A stretch of DNA of 64,000 nt from Chryseobacterium angstadtii. GTDB lineage: Bacteria; Bacteroidota; Bacteroidia; Flavobacteriales; Weeksellaceae. The position numbers were made by a program, and so were the translations under genes. Of this stretch, positions 23,316 through 32,018 are shown one piece after another. Within the stretch, counting starts at the first letter, position 1, and the number at the start of each line of letters is the position of its first letter. The notes beneath the pieces are model-generated. The model searched no databases. It was not told where the DNA came from and worked only from the letters and a program-made list of their open reading frames with translations. The stretch covers positions 620,001 through 684,000 of the forward strand of contig NZ_LFND01000001.1 in NCBI RefSeq assembly GCF_001045465.1, written 5' to 3'.

Positions 23316-24681
23316 TGTGCAGCATTACTTCAATATTATTCAGCATCCCGGAATCCATTCGAGGTGATAAAATGGAGCTGAAATCGGTATTGGGAAAATC
23401 TCTTTTGGAATTCACTACCAAATTGATGGACAGCCGGTCATTTTTCATCGCCGTATTCACTTTAAGAAGGCTTGGAATGTTATTAAAGAACAGATCCTGT
23501 ATTTCAAAATCCCAAATCTCAAACGGACTAAAGTAATCCGAGTTCCTTCCGATGATATAAAATTTATCGTTTTCCGTGTATACCAGATCCGAGGTGAGCA
23601 CTTTGCTCAGGTCTCCGGTATATTCGTTCCCATTCAGATATCCGTTAAATACCGAAGGGGTATTGATCGTAAGACTGTAAATATCTTTCTGATGGTAGGT
23701 GGTTACAAAAGCCTCTTTTTCCAGGGAGATATTTTCCAGAGGAACTCCCAGATAATTCGGTTCAAAATCTTCTTTTTCCAAGTAACTTATCTTATAAGTA
23801 GCCACTCTTGGTCCCGCTTCCGAAGTTCCATAGGTTTTGTAGTAGGAAGGAACAGGAAAGTTTCCGGTAAATTTCAGAAAACATGTTTTTCCTACATAGC
23901 CCCCTCCTATACTTATAAATTCAAGCGTTTTTCCGGCGTTGCCAAGTTTCACATTGTAGGCCAGCAAAGTCCTCAAAAGTGTTGGCGTGATAAAAAAATT
24001 GGTCACACTGTATTTTTCGATGTACGAAACCAGATTCAGAGCAATAAATTTATAAGATGACAGAATGAGGTTTCCTCCTGACAGCAGATGCGAAAAGAAC
24101 TGCGCCACCAAAGCATATGAATAATACAACGGAAGGCATACAATACTGGTGTGGCCGCTGTTTATTCCCAAAGAATTTACATTCGATCTGATATTCTGCA
24201 ATATACTGTCCGAAGAATGCATAATATATTTCCTGATCTTTGTGGTTCCGGAGCTCGACAATACCACGGAAGTATTTTTAAGCGGCTGATCCATATAATC
24301 ATTCCTTATTAATATATTCCCGTATGGACTTTTGTGTATATCATGCTCAAAATCAAAGGGAATACAGGAATTGTCCTGTGTAATGATTGCATAAAAGAAC
24401 GGAATTCCTTCCAGGTTTTCTTTCGTGCATTCAATCAGGAGCGCACAGCCTCCTTTCTTCAGGATCAATAAATAAAGTATAATTAAATTTACTGTATTAC
24501 CCTGATAATCGATCACAAACAGCTTGTCTTCAAAATCAGTCCCTGAAAAATTCTTTTCCAAAGATTCCACTTCCAATAATATTTCAGAATACGTCATCTT
24601 CTTATTATTAAAATCAAGAATCCAGGAACCTGAATGGGTCAGCAGGCTGTTATGAATTTCATTCCACAGAGATCTCATCAC
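23290..24681 (-). CDS. AMP-dependent acyl/aryl-ACP ligase
   Basis: 463 residues, ANL superfamily. P-loop SSSGTTKIRK (142-151), YKTYGTSEAGPR (A5 motif) and TGDLSKV with YIIGRNSDYF (A7/A8). It activates a carboxylic acid with ATP and probably loads the starter on the acyl carrier protein. The C-terminal domain is compact and the usual glycine/proline of the P-loop is altered, so activity should be checked. Such ligases start aryl-polyene chains with an aromatic acid. No ammonia lyase for that acid lies in the window. Confidence 0.85.
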   Translation of the reverse strand: MMRSLWNEIHNSLLTHSGSWILDFNNKKMTYSEILLEVESLEKNFSGTDFEDKLFVIDYQGNTVNLIILYLLILKKGGCALLIECTKENLEGIPFFYAIITQDNSCIPFDFEHDIHKSPYGNILIRNDYMDQPLKNTSVVLSSSGTTKIRKYIMHSSDSILQNIRSNVNSLGINSGHTSIVCLPLYYSYALVAQFFSHLLSGGNLILSSYKFIALNLVSYIEKYSVTNFFITPTLLRTLLAYNVKLGNAGKTLEFISIGGGYVGKTCFLKFTGNFPVPSYYKTYGTSEAGPRVATYKISYLEKEDFEPNYLGVPLENISLEKEAFVTTYHQKDIYSLTINTPSVFNGYLNGNEYTGDLSKVLTSDLVYTENDKFYIIGRNSDYFSPFEIWDFEIQDLFFNNIPSLLKVNTAMKNDRLSINLVVNSKRDFPNTDFSSILSPRMDSGMLNNIEVMLHNESHQFTK

Positions 24682-25091
24682 CCCAGTTTTTGAAGTACGT
24701 TGGTAATAAACTGCTTATACTCGCTGCTGAAAGCTTTCTGTTCAAGAGTTACAGCCTGTTCTTCCAGCTCTTTTTTGTCGTGAAGGATATTTTGGGAAAA
24801 ACCCAGCCCTTTTGGAATATTACTTTCGATAAGGTATCTCAGAAATACAACTTCATATCTGTTTTCTGCGTCTGCACTTTCTACTGCAGACATGATCTCT
24901 TTATTGAAAGTGGCAAGATACTGTATCTTTTTCAGCGGACTGATAACGGTCTTCGCTCTATACGCATTGGCTACAGCATTAAATGAAGCATTTAAGCAGT
25001 TACCTTTATCCAGGTTTTCAGCCGAAGCAATAAATTTTTTGATTTCTTTTTTATTGCCTTCTCTACAATTCATTAATAGATCTCTGATCAT
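24678..25091 (-). CDS. Small helical protein of unknown function, first in polyene genes
   Basis: 137 residues, no signal peptide, mostly alpha-helical by composition, ending LQKLG. It overlaps the ligase gene by four bases. I do not recognise a family. Being tightly coupled to the acyl-chain genes it may be an assembly or helper protein of that pathway. Confidence 0.72.
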   Translation of the reverse strand: MIRDLLMNCREGNKKEIKKFIASAENLDKGNCLNASFNAVANAYRAKTVISPLKKIQYLATFNKEIMSAVESADAENRYEVVFLRYLIESNIPKGLGFSQNILHDKKELEEQAVTLEQKAFSSEYKQFITNVLQKLG

Positions 25092-25133
25092 ACGTAGATA
25101 TTTTAAAATTAGACATCTTTTACTTAAAGCAGG

Positions 25134-25253
25134 TGATTGGCTATTTGAGATTTTCCTGAAAAAGAACTTTCGTCATTAAAGGAGGCTTTCAAATTTTTCC
25201 GGAACTACTGTATTGATTTTTACAGTTTCGGGATCACCTATGCTGAGTTGCAT
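25134..25253 (-). pseudogene. Possible frameshifted small peptide gene at the operon head
   Basis: An ATG at 25253 opens 25 codons (MQLSIGDPETVK... to FESLL) and stops at TAA (25176-25178). In the shifted frame the sense sequence goes on as NDESSFSGKSQIANHLL to a stop near 25134. The two parts together would give about 42 residues. It may be a broken precursor-like peptide, a real short leader peptide, or a sequencing error. Confidence 0.3.
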
Positions 25254-25320
25254 TTTATATTTTTAAGTTTCCGTGTTGTTTCGATTGGAAAAGAAAAAAT
25301 ATTTGTGTGTTTCTCTGAGA

Positions 25321-25328
25321 CAAACTTA
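25321..25328 (-). promoter_or_regulatory. -7 box TAAGTTTG of the RiPP/polyene operon
   Basis: Minus-strand TAAGTTTG is a perfect TAnnTTTG. TTG trinucleotides lie 15 and 24 bases upstream, neither at the ideal distance, which would suit an activator-dependent promoter. Predicted start near 25314. Confidence 0.55.
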
Positions 25329-25364
25329 GATAAGAATCGAACTCAAAAAAAACAATTGATGTCA

Positions 25365-25398
25365 GGATTTATAAATTCACGCTATGGATTTATAAATC
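25365..25398. promoter_or_regulatory. Two operator-like sites GGATTTATAAAT, 21 bp apart
   Basis: GGATTTATAAATT (25365-25377) and GGATTTATAAATC (25386-25398). Start-to-start distance is 21 bp, two helical turns. Relative to the predicted start at 25314 the centres are about -57 and -78, normal places for AraC-type activators. A third copy lies at 27341. Confidence 0.55.
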
Positions 25399-25449
25399 TT
25401 TAAATTTTAAAACGTTGAATTACAGTGCATTATAGAATAAATGCAAAAA

Positions 25450-27219
25450 TTAGGATGCCATTGCGTTTTCAATCTCTTTAATGTAAATTGAAGGTGTTGT
25501 ACCCGTTTTTTTCTTGAATGCAGTCGCAAAAGCCTGGACATTATTATAGCCTAATTCGTCTGCAATGGCAGGAAGTTTATAAGATCTGAGCTTTTTGTCC
25601 TCCAATAACCTCTCTGAAACATAGTCTATACGCAGATCATTGAGGTAAGTGGTGAAGTTTTTTCCCTGTTGGGTATTGATTACTTCAGATAAATAGGCGG
25701 TATTGGTCTTTATTGTTTTTGCCAGACTGGCCAGTGTAATGCCTTTTTTAAGGAAATGTCCCTTGGATTCGAATGTATTGAGGTCTTTCAGGATAGATTT
25801 TGTAACGTCTTCAGATAAACTATTCCCGGATCTATCCCTCATTTCAACCAATATTTCCTCTGCTTCTTCTGCTTCCACTAATTCTTCTTCTTCCTCTTCT
25901 TCCTCTATCTGAGGCAGAATTTCTTCCCTCACAATTTCATGTTTCTGATTTTCAACAGATTCCATATGTTTTTTCTCAATGGAATGAATCAGATCCTGGG
26001 CTATTTTTCTATATTCCTTCTCGGTTTTCTTGGATTTATAGTACAGGTAGATAAATAGGATAAGAATTAATCCAAGTACGCTTATAGAGGCATAGAGACC
26101 TGTTTTATTATTATTCAGATCCTTAATAATATTTTCTTTTTCACGCAGAAGATTGGGGGTATCGTATTTCTTAGGAAGTTCCGTAGACAGGTATTTAAAC
26201 TGCTCATCGAGCTTTTTATCCACCTTTAAAAACCGGTCTATATAATAAAGCTGCTTCTGCGTATCATTATTTTCCTTGTAGTAATCAATAAGAAAAGTAT
26301 ATACATCCCTCAGATCCGGGAATGTAATATTGGTTTTCTCTACGTTGGCATCCAGTTTAGTGAAATACTCTACTGTTTTCTTCTTATCGTTCAGCCCTTC
26401 ATAGGACTTTCCCAGGCTGTAAAGGACATAGTTGGCATTATTATCCTCAATACTGGAGAAATAATCATAGGATTTTGAGAACTCCTGAATGGCCTGTTCG
26501 TATTTTTTCTGTTTTAAATAAGAAAATCCTGACAGATATAAATACTGGCTATTACTATATTTATTTTGATTCTTAGCAGAATAGTCCAGCCCTTCTTTAA
26601 TTAAAACATTCACAGAATCCAGCTGATCACTTTCTATATAACAGTTAATCAGATTAATACGCGTCTGATTATGCTCACTTTCGGAAAGTTCTTTGGAATC
26701 ATAATAGTGTCTGAACATCTTGGCCGCTTCCACATTTCGCCCGATATGGCTGTTGATATAGGCAATATTAAGGTTGGCATAGGCAATAAGCTTCTGATCT
26801 TTTTGCTTCTGAGCATGTTTTAAGCTTATAATATAGTTGTCCAGAGCTGCTTTGAGGTTATCATTTTTATAGTACAAATTCCCCTTCATCCTGTAAGCAA
26901 TAGCTTCATAGGAGCTTTCTTTAGCATTTTTTGTAACAATAAAAACACTGTCTATATACTTCATGGCCTGTGGAAAATCTTCATTAAAATGAACCAGAAT
27001 ATATCCTTCTGCCATCTGAAGATTATTTCTTTCAAGCTTTGCTTTCAGTAAATAATATTTTGCAATGATTTTAGATTCCTGAATTTTATCATTTTCATCA
27101 TAATCATTAAACTTCTTTTTCAGCTCAGCATAGCCGAATCTTTTCAAAGAGTCGGGTAATTGTTTCTGAGCGTAAAAAAAATTTGCTGAAAGCAATAAAA
27201 AAGTAAATATCAATCTCAT
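25450..27219 (-). CDS. TPR-containing membrane regulator with cytoplasmic AraC-type HTH
   Basis: 589 residues from the chosen start. A signal peptide (MRLIFTFLLLSANFFYAQ) is followed by a periplasmic helical-repeat region of TPR type, one membrane helix (GLYASISVLGLILILFIYLYY), an acidic linker with a poly-Glu run and a C-terminal AraC DNA-binding domain (LASLAKTIKTNTAYLSEVIN; IADELGYNNVQAFATAFKKKTGTTPS). It probably senses something in the periplasm and acts on DNA directly. An ATG at 27291 in the same frame is rejected because the signal peptide and the promoter box lie downstream of it. Operator-like repeats flank the gene on both sides. Confidence 0.9.
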   Translation of the reverse strand: MRLIFTFLLLSANFFYAQKQLPDSLKRFGYAELKKKFNDYDENDKIQESKIIAKYYLLKAKLERNNLQMAEGYILVHFNEDFPQAMKYIDSVFIVTKNAKESSYEAIAYRMKGNLYYKNDNLKAALDNYIISLKHAQKQKDQKLIAYANLNIAYINSHIGRNVEAAKMFRHYYDSKELSESEHNQTRINLINCYIESDQLDSVNVLIKEGLDYSAKNQNKYSNSQYLYLSGFSYLKQKKYEQAIQEFSKSYDYFSSIEDNNANYVLYSLGKSYEGLNDKKKTVEYFTKLDANVEKTNITFPDLRDVYTFLIDYYKENNDTQKQLYYIDRFLKVDKKLDEQFKYLSTELPKKYDTPNLLREKENIIKDLNNNKTGLYASISVLGLILILFIYLYYKSKKTEKEYRKIAQDLIHSIEKKHMESVENQKHEIVREEILPQIEEEEEEEELVEAEEAEEILVEMRDRSGNSLSEDVTKSILKDLNTFESKGHFLKKGITLASLAKTIKTNTAYLSEVINTQQGKNFTTYLNDLRIDYVSERLLEDKKLRSYKLPAIADELGYNNVQAFATAFKKKTGTTPSIYIKEIENAMAS

Positions 27220-27237
27220 CACAGTAGTAGTTTTATG

Positions 27238-27245
27238 CAAATTTA
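27238..27245 (-). promoter_or_regulatory. -7 box TAAATTTG of the AraC-type regulator
   Basis: Minus-strand TAAATTTG, a perfect match, 18 bases before the ATG at 27219. This placement supports the shorter start. Confidence 0.55.
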
Positions 27246-27340
27246 CATATTTCTTCTTCAAAAAACCAGGATTGAAAAAAAAACAAACCAAGCTTGCAAT
27301 TAATTGAAAATAAATTAATTACAAAACCCAACACCATCAT

Positions 27341-27353
27341 GAATTTATAAATC
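27341..27353. promoter_or_regulatory. Third operator-like site, GAATTTATAAATC
   Basis: Same motif as the pair at 25365-25398, with one change. Its centre is about -59 relative to the predicted start of the GG-leader peptide gene, matching the -57 position of site 1. No second copy 21 bp away. Confidence 0.5.
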
Positions 27354-27371
27354 TATACTACACAGGCATGG

Positions 27372-27399
27372 TTGGTTTAAAAAAATATTCTTTTATTTG
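27372..27399 (+). promoter_or_regulatory. Promoter of the GG-leader/LanB operon
   Basis: TTG (27372-27374), 17 bases, TTTATTTG (27392-27399; seven of eight). Predicted start near 27406, about 20 bases before the peptide ATG. Confidence 0.5.
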
Positions 27400-27426
27400 C
27401 TACAGATTACTAAAAATAAATTTCTA

Positions 27427-27597
27427 ATGAAAAAACAAGACAAACAAGAGAAAAAATTATCGTTAAAAAAAATGCAAATCATGAAAGTTAACGATATGAG
27501 AATCATCAACGGAGGAGCCAGTGCAGGTGTAAATTGTGGAGGTGACGAGCCTCTTCCTACTCCTTTAAGACATACTTTTATAACTTCTTTAAGATAA
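27427..27597 (+). CDS. GG-leader RiPP precursor of the LanB locus
   Basis: 56 residues. The leader KKLSLKKMQIMKVNDMRIINGG is the Bacteroidota natural-product precursor type, ending in a double glycine. The core of about 26 residues begins ASAGVNCGGDEP and ends TFITSLR: one Cys, two Ser and three Thr. I start at 27427 since the frame's first ATG at 27397 falls between the promoter box and its predicted start. The downstream peptidase and LanB genes suggest dehydration of Ser/Thr. Confidence 0.85.
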   Translation: MKKQDKQEKKLSLKKMQIMKVNDMRIINGGASAGVNCGGDEPLPTPLRHTFITSLR

Positions 27598-27605
27598 GGA
27601 TTTAC

Positions 27606-29783
27606 ATGAAGTATTCAATATTTATCATTATCTGTTCTTTTTCTACTTCTCTATCTGCCCAAAAAAACAATCCTGCTCCGTCTAAGCCTTCTACAGACGA
27701 CTATTTCGGAACCAAGATTGTGGATGCATACAGAAACCTGGAAAATCTGGAAGACCCTCAAACCCTCAACTGGATGAAAACCCAGACGGCCTATACCAAT
27801 GCCGCTCTGGATCTGATTCCCAAAAGAAATTATTTTTCAGCAAAAATGCTTGAATTTGATCAGAGGCAGGGATACTCCATATCCAATTTGGAAATAACAG
27901 ATAATGGTAAATATTTTTATTTAAAAAAGAACAGCAACGAAAAAGTTGCAAAACTCTATTATCGCAAAGGAATCTCCGGAAAAGAAGAATTGCTTTACGA
28001 TCCTTCCCAATATAAGAAGTCGGAAAAAAATCATGAATTTGTTATTAACTACCTGAATCCAAGCTGGGACGGCAGCAAAGTAGCCATTTCATTAGCTGAA
28101 AAAGGACAGGAGCTGGCAGAAGCCATCATTATGGATGTTGATAAAAAATACATCCATCCGGAAATTATCACTCAGATTGAACCTGTAAGCGCAGGAGGAA
28201 TCAAGTGGCTGGATGACAACAGTGGATTTATCTATCTCCATTACCCTACTACAGACTCTAAATCACTCGATTTTTATAAAAATACAAGAACTGTTTTATA
28301 TAAAATCGGGACTGATCCTAAAAATATAACCGATCTTTTCTCTGCCAAGAACAATCCGGATCTGAACATCACAGAAGATATATTTCCCATGATCCTGGAT
28401 TTTGATAAAGATGACCGCTACTACATCGGCATGCTGGTAGATTACAATACATACAGAAAAACATACATCATCTCTAAAAAAGATCTGTTAAGCGGAAAAA
28501 AGAACTGGAAACCTTTTTCAGACCCTGGAGATAAAACCAAATCATTAGAAGAATCCAACAGTGATGTCTTCTTTTTGTCGAGCTATAACTCTTCCCTTAA
28601 CAGTCTTTGTAAAACCAGCATCAGTGATCCCCGGTTCAAAAATCCGGAAGTTCTGATCCCTGAAAAAAAGGATGAGATCATTAAAAGCTATAGAATTACC
28701 AAAGACGGCATCTACTATACCACCACCAAAAACGGGGTGGAAGCCAAATTACATTTACTGAAGAACGGAAAGGATACGGAAATTCAACTTCCTTATTCAT
28801 CCGGAAGCGTCGTTCTCCAATCCAAAGGGAAGGGCTTTTCTGATATCTGGGTGATTTGTTCCGGTTGGGCCAATGATAACCAAAGATTCAAATATGATCT
28901 GAAAACCAATATTTTTAAGCCGGAAGATCTTACACCGGTTACAGAATATCCTGAGTTCAAAGATATTATTGTAAAAGAGATTACCGTAAAATCAAGAGAC
29001 GGAGAAGAGATTCCCGTTTCCCTGATCTATAATAAGAACATTAAAAAAGACGGTAAAAATCTCACCATGATAGACAGCTATGGATCTTACGGATATTCCA
29101 TCAATCCTTTCTTTGCAAAAAAATATCTGTTATGGATCAGCCAGGGAGGAATGGTAGCTGTTGCGCATGTAAGAGGGGGTTCGGAAAAAGGTGAAAAATG
29201 GCGCCTGGCAGGCTATAAGGAAACCAAACCCAATACCTGGAGAGATCTGATAGACTGTACCGAGTTCTTAATTAATGAAAAATATACTTCAAAAGATAAA
29301 GTCGCACTCTGGGGAGCCAGCGCAGGAGGAATTACCGTAGGAAGAGCCATGACGGAAAGACCGGATCTATTTAAAGTAGTAGTCGCTGAAGTAGGCGTTA
29401 TGAACCCTCTGAGAGATGAGACCACTCCTAATGCACAGCCGAAAGAATTCGGGACAGTAAAGGATCCTAAAGAATTTAAAGCCCTTCTTGAGATGGACTC
29501 TTATCATCATGTGGAAAAAGGGGTAAAATATCCCGCTACTTTTATTACCGGCGGAATCAATGACCAAAGGGTTACCGTATGGGAACCTGTGAAATTTGCG
29601 GCTGCATTAACGGCTGCCAGCACTTCCGGACTTCCTGTGATGTTAAAAATAGATTATGAAGGAGGTCATGCAGGGAATGTTCCTGCAGCACATCGCTATG
29701 CCAACATAGGAGATATGTTTGCCTTCGCTCTATGGCAGCTGGGCCATCCGGATTATCAGCCAAAACAAAATACAAAAAAGTAA
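27606..29783 (+). CDS. Prolyl oligopeptidase family (S9) serine peptidase, secreted
   Basis: 725 residues. Signal peptide ending in LSAQ, a seven-bladed propeller-type middle part, and a C-terminal alpha/beta-hydrolase domain with nucleophile Ser572 in WGASAGG, acid in GGINDQRV and histidine in EGGHAGN. S9A enzymes cut short peptides after proline. It sits nine bases after the precursor gene, whose core holds two prolines (PLPTP), and abuts LanB, so it may trim the peptide in the periplasm. It could equally be a nutritional peptidase. Confidence 0.92.
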   Translation: MKYSIFIIICSFSTSLSAQKNNPAPSKPSTDDYFGTKIVDAYRNLENLEDPQTLNWMKTQTAYTNAALDLIPKRNYFSAKMLEFDQRQGYSISNLEITDNGKYFYLKKNSNEKVAKLYYRKGISGKEELLYDPSQYKKSEKNHEFVINYLNPSWDGSKVAISLAEKGQELAEAIIMDVDKKYIHPEIITQIEPVSAGGIKWLDDNSGFIYLHYPTTDSKSLDFYKNTRTVLYKIGTDPKNITDLFSAKNNPDLNITEDIFPMILDFDKDDRYYIGMLVDYNTYRKTYIISKKDLLSGKKNWKPFSDPGDKTKSLEESNSDVFFLSSYNSSLNSLCKTSISDPRFKNPEVLIPEKKDEIIKSYRITKDGIYYTTTKNGVEAKLHLLKNGKDTEIQLPYSSGSVVLQSKGKGFSDIWVICSGWANDNQRFKYDLKTNIFKPEDLTPVTEYPEFKDIIVKEITVKSRDGEEIPVSLIYNKNIKKDGKNLTMIDSYGSYGYSINPFFAKKYLLWISQGGMVAVAHVRGGSEKGEKWRLAGYKETKPNTWRDLIDCTEFLINEKYTSKDKVALWGASAGGITVGRAMTERPDLFKVVVAEVGVMNPLRDETTPNAQPKEFGTVKDPKEFKALLEMDSYHHVEKGVKYPATFITGGINDQRVTVWEPVKFAAALTAASTSGLPVMLKIDYEGGHAGNVPAAHRYANIGDMFAFALWQLGHPDYQPKQNTKK

Positions 29784-32018
29784 ATGTCCCGTTTTCCTTA
29801 TCTTTTTTTTGACGAATTTGTAGTTCGAACCCCTCTGTTTTCATGTACGGATTTCCGGAGACATATGGGAAAAGATGAGACTCCGGAGACCACATTAAAA
29901 GAACTATATGCCAATCCTGTTTTTCAGGAAGCTATTTATCTGGCCTCTCCTTTCCTGCATGGAGAGCTGGTGAAGTGGCTCAGCACAGAACATCAATACG
30001 CTGTAAAAGAAGACCAGAAGCTAAAAAATACCCTGCTGAAATATTTTTGCCGTATAAGCACGCGCAGTACTCCGTTCGGATTGTTCTCCGGTGTTGGCCT
30101 GGGAAAATTTTCAGCATCACCAGATCCGCTGGATAAGGGAAACCATACCCAAAATTCATTAACTGAAGCCTGGTTAAGAGACACTAAACTGGATATGCAT
30201 TTTCTGGTGTCCCTTGCTCAGCATTTTGTAAAAACCAGGGAAATAAGAGACCAGTTGCTGTTTTATCCTAATAACAGTATTTATAAAATCGGAAACAGGA
30301 TCCGTTATATAGAATATCAATACACTCACGGGAAAAGGGATTATATCATCTCATCTGCCCCGCTTTCGGAAGAACTGCAACAGGTTCTGGAATTTTCCCG
30401 ATCCGGAAAAACCATACACGAGATTGCAGAGATCCTGGTTAATGAAGAAATAACCAAAGAAGAAGCTCTAGAGTTTATTGAAGAGCTCATCGACAATCAA
30501 TTGCTGGTAAGCCAGCTTGAACCGAATGTATCAGGAGCTGATTTTCTGGACCTGTTAATTTCAGTTTTAACCAAAATAAATGCCGGCGATGCTGCAACCG
30601 TTCTGAAGAACATCAAAGATAAGCTGGACAAGCTGGATCTTCATATCGGAAATCCGGCCACTCTTTATGCTGAAACGGAAGATCTGATCAAATCCTTTAA
30701 TACTGAGTATGACAAGAAATTTCTTTTTCAGACGGATCTCTATTTCAAAAATGAGTTCTGCCTTTCTCCACACTGGAAAAAGGAACTGAAAAAAGCGATC
30801 TGCTTTTTAAATAAAATCACATTACCTCAGACCGAAACCACCTTTCAAAAATTTAAACAGGCATTTTCTGAACGATTTGAAGCCGAAGAAGTGCCGCTCC
30901 TGTATGTTCTGGACGCCGAAGTAGGAATAGGATACAGACAAGGTGTTTCCTCAAAAGGTCTTCATCCTTATTTGAATGATCTGAAATTTCCGGCTTCTAC
31001 CAAAAAGCCAACCCGTAGCATTCATTTTAACTCCGTTTTTACCATTCTGAACGAAAAGTTGCAGGATGCCTTGTTGTTTCAGCGTGAAAAAATTGAATTA
31101 TCTGATCAGGATTTCGAATCCTTTGAGGAAAACTGGAACGATCTGCCTGATACCCAATCTTTTTTAACAGAAATAATTTCAGAAGATCATCAGGAGAAAA
31201 TATTTATCAACAGCAGTACCACATGCAGCGCTGCTAATTTTTTGGGACGGTTTCATTCGGAAAAATCCGGGATCCGCGATCTGACAAAAGCGATTGCCCG
31301 TAAAGAAAATGAGCTGAATTCCGAATGTATTCTTGCGGAAATCATTCACCTGCCGGAAGCCAGAATAGGCAACATCATCCGGAGACCATCATTACGGGAG
31401 TATGAAATTCCGTACTTAGCACAGTCTGCTCTGCCCGTGGAAAACCAGATTTCAGTGGACGACCTTTATATTTCGCTGAAAAATGACCAAATTGTTTTGC
31501 GTTCCAAAAGGCTGAATAGAGAAGTAAAACCTTATCTGACCAATGCCCATAATTATGCTTTTGAGACGCTTCCTGCCTATCACTTTTTATCTGATCTGTA
31601 TTCTCAGAATATCAGAACCGGGATGTATTTTGATTGGGGCGGGCTGGAACATATATACCGTTTCTTGCCAAGAGTGGAATACGGAAATATTATCCTTTCA
31701 AAGGCCAGATGGAAAATAACGGACAAGGATATTTCGCATCTGCTTCCCTTAATTTCGGATAAAAATCATTTTTTAGCTGAATTAACAAAATGGAGAACCC
31801 AAACGAAAATTCCTGCATGGATACAATGGGCGCACTTTGACAATACACTGACTCTGCATCTGGACAATTATGAGATGGCTCAAATGTTCGTACAGATTGT
31901 CAAAACTGAAAAATCATTGCCTGTGGAGGAATTTTTATACCATGAAACGAATGATCATAAGCAGGAATTCATCTTTTCGCTGTATAAAGCCGAAACCTTA
32001 AAAAAACCGGAAGCATGA
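29784..32018 (+). CDS. LanB-type lanthipeptide dehydratase, N-terminal (glutamylation) part
   Basis: 744 residues. Hallmark ISTRSTPFGLFSG (91-103) of the LanB N-terminal domain. This domain glutamylates Ser/Thr in the precursor with glutamyl-tRNA. A PqqD/RRE-like stretch lies near residues 155-240. It begins directly at the preceding stop codon and overlaps the elimination-domain gene by four bases. The split into two genes is known in Bacteroidota class I lanthipeptide clusters such as pinensin. No LanC cyclase is in the window. Confidence 0.9.
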   Translation: MSRFPYLFFDEFVVRTPLFSCTDFRRHMGKDETPETTLKELYANPVFQEAIYLASPFLHGELVKWLSTEHQYAVKEDQKLKNTLLKYFCRISTRSTPFGLFSGVGLGKFSASPDPLDKGNHTQNSLTEAWLRDTKLDMHFLVSLAQHFVKTREIRDQLLFYPNNSIYKIGNRIRYIEYQYTHGKRDYIISSAPLSEELQQVLEFSRSGKTIHEIAEILVNEEITKEEALEFIEELIDNQLLVSQLEPNVSGADFLDLLISVLTKINAGDAATVLKNIKDKLDKLDLHIGNPATLYAETEDLIKSFNTEYDKKFLFQTDLYFKNEFCLSPHWKKELKKAICFLNKITLPQTETTFQKFKQAFSERFEAEEVPLLYVLDAEVGIGYRQGVSSKGLHPYLNDLKFPASTKKPTRSIHFNSVFTILNEKLQDALLFQREKIELSDQDFESFEENWNDLPDTQSFLTEIISEDHQEKIFINSSTTCSAANFLGRFHSEKSGIRDLTKAIARKENELNSECILAEIIHLPEARIGNIIRRPSLREYEIPYLAQSALPVENQISVDDLYISLKNDQIVLRSKRLNREVKPYLTNAHNYAFETLPAYHFLSDLYSQNIRTGMYFDWGGLEHIYRFLPRVEYGNIILSKARWKITDKDISHLLPLISDKNHFLAELTKWRTQTKIPAWIQWAHFDNTLTLHLDNYEMAQMFVQIVKTEKSLPVEEFLYHETNDHKQEFIFSLYKAETLKKPEA

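Noticed and set aside
18894..24681. A plain flexirubin or aryl-polyene pigment cluster
   Set aside because: The acyl-chain genes resemble part of one, but the resorcinol-forming enzymes, many aryl-polyene accessory genes and exporters are absent, while RiPP-type genes are inserted in the same operon. Kept as an alternative for the acyl part only.
25860..25912. Poly-Glu codon run in the AraC-type regulator as a frameshift repeat
   Set aside because: Codons are mixed GAA/GAG and the frame is intact; it is an acidic linker between membrane helix and HTH domain.
27219..27291. Earlier start of the AraC-type regulator at 27291
   Set aside because: It would place 24 residues before the signal peptide and upstream of the perfect TAAATTTG box.
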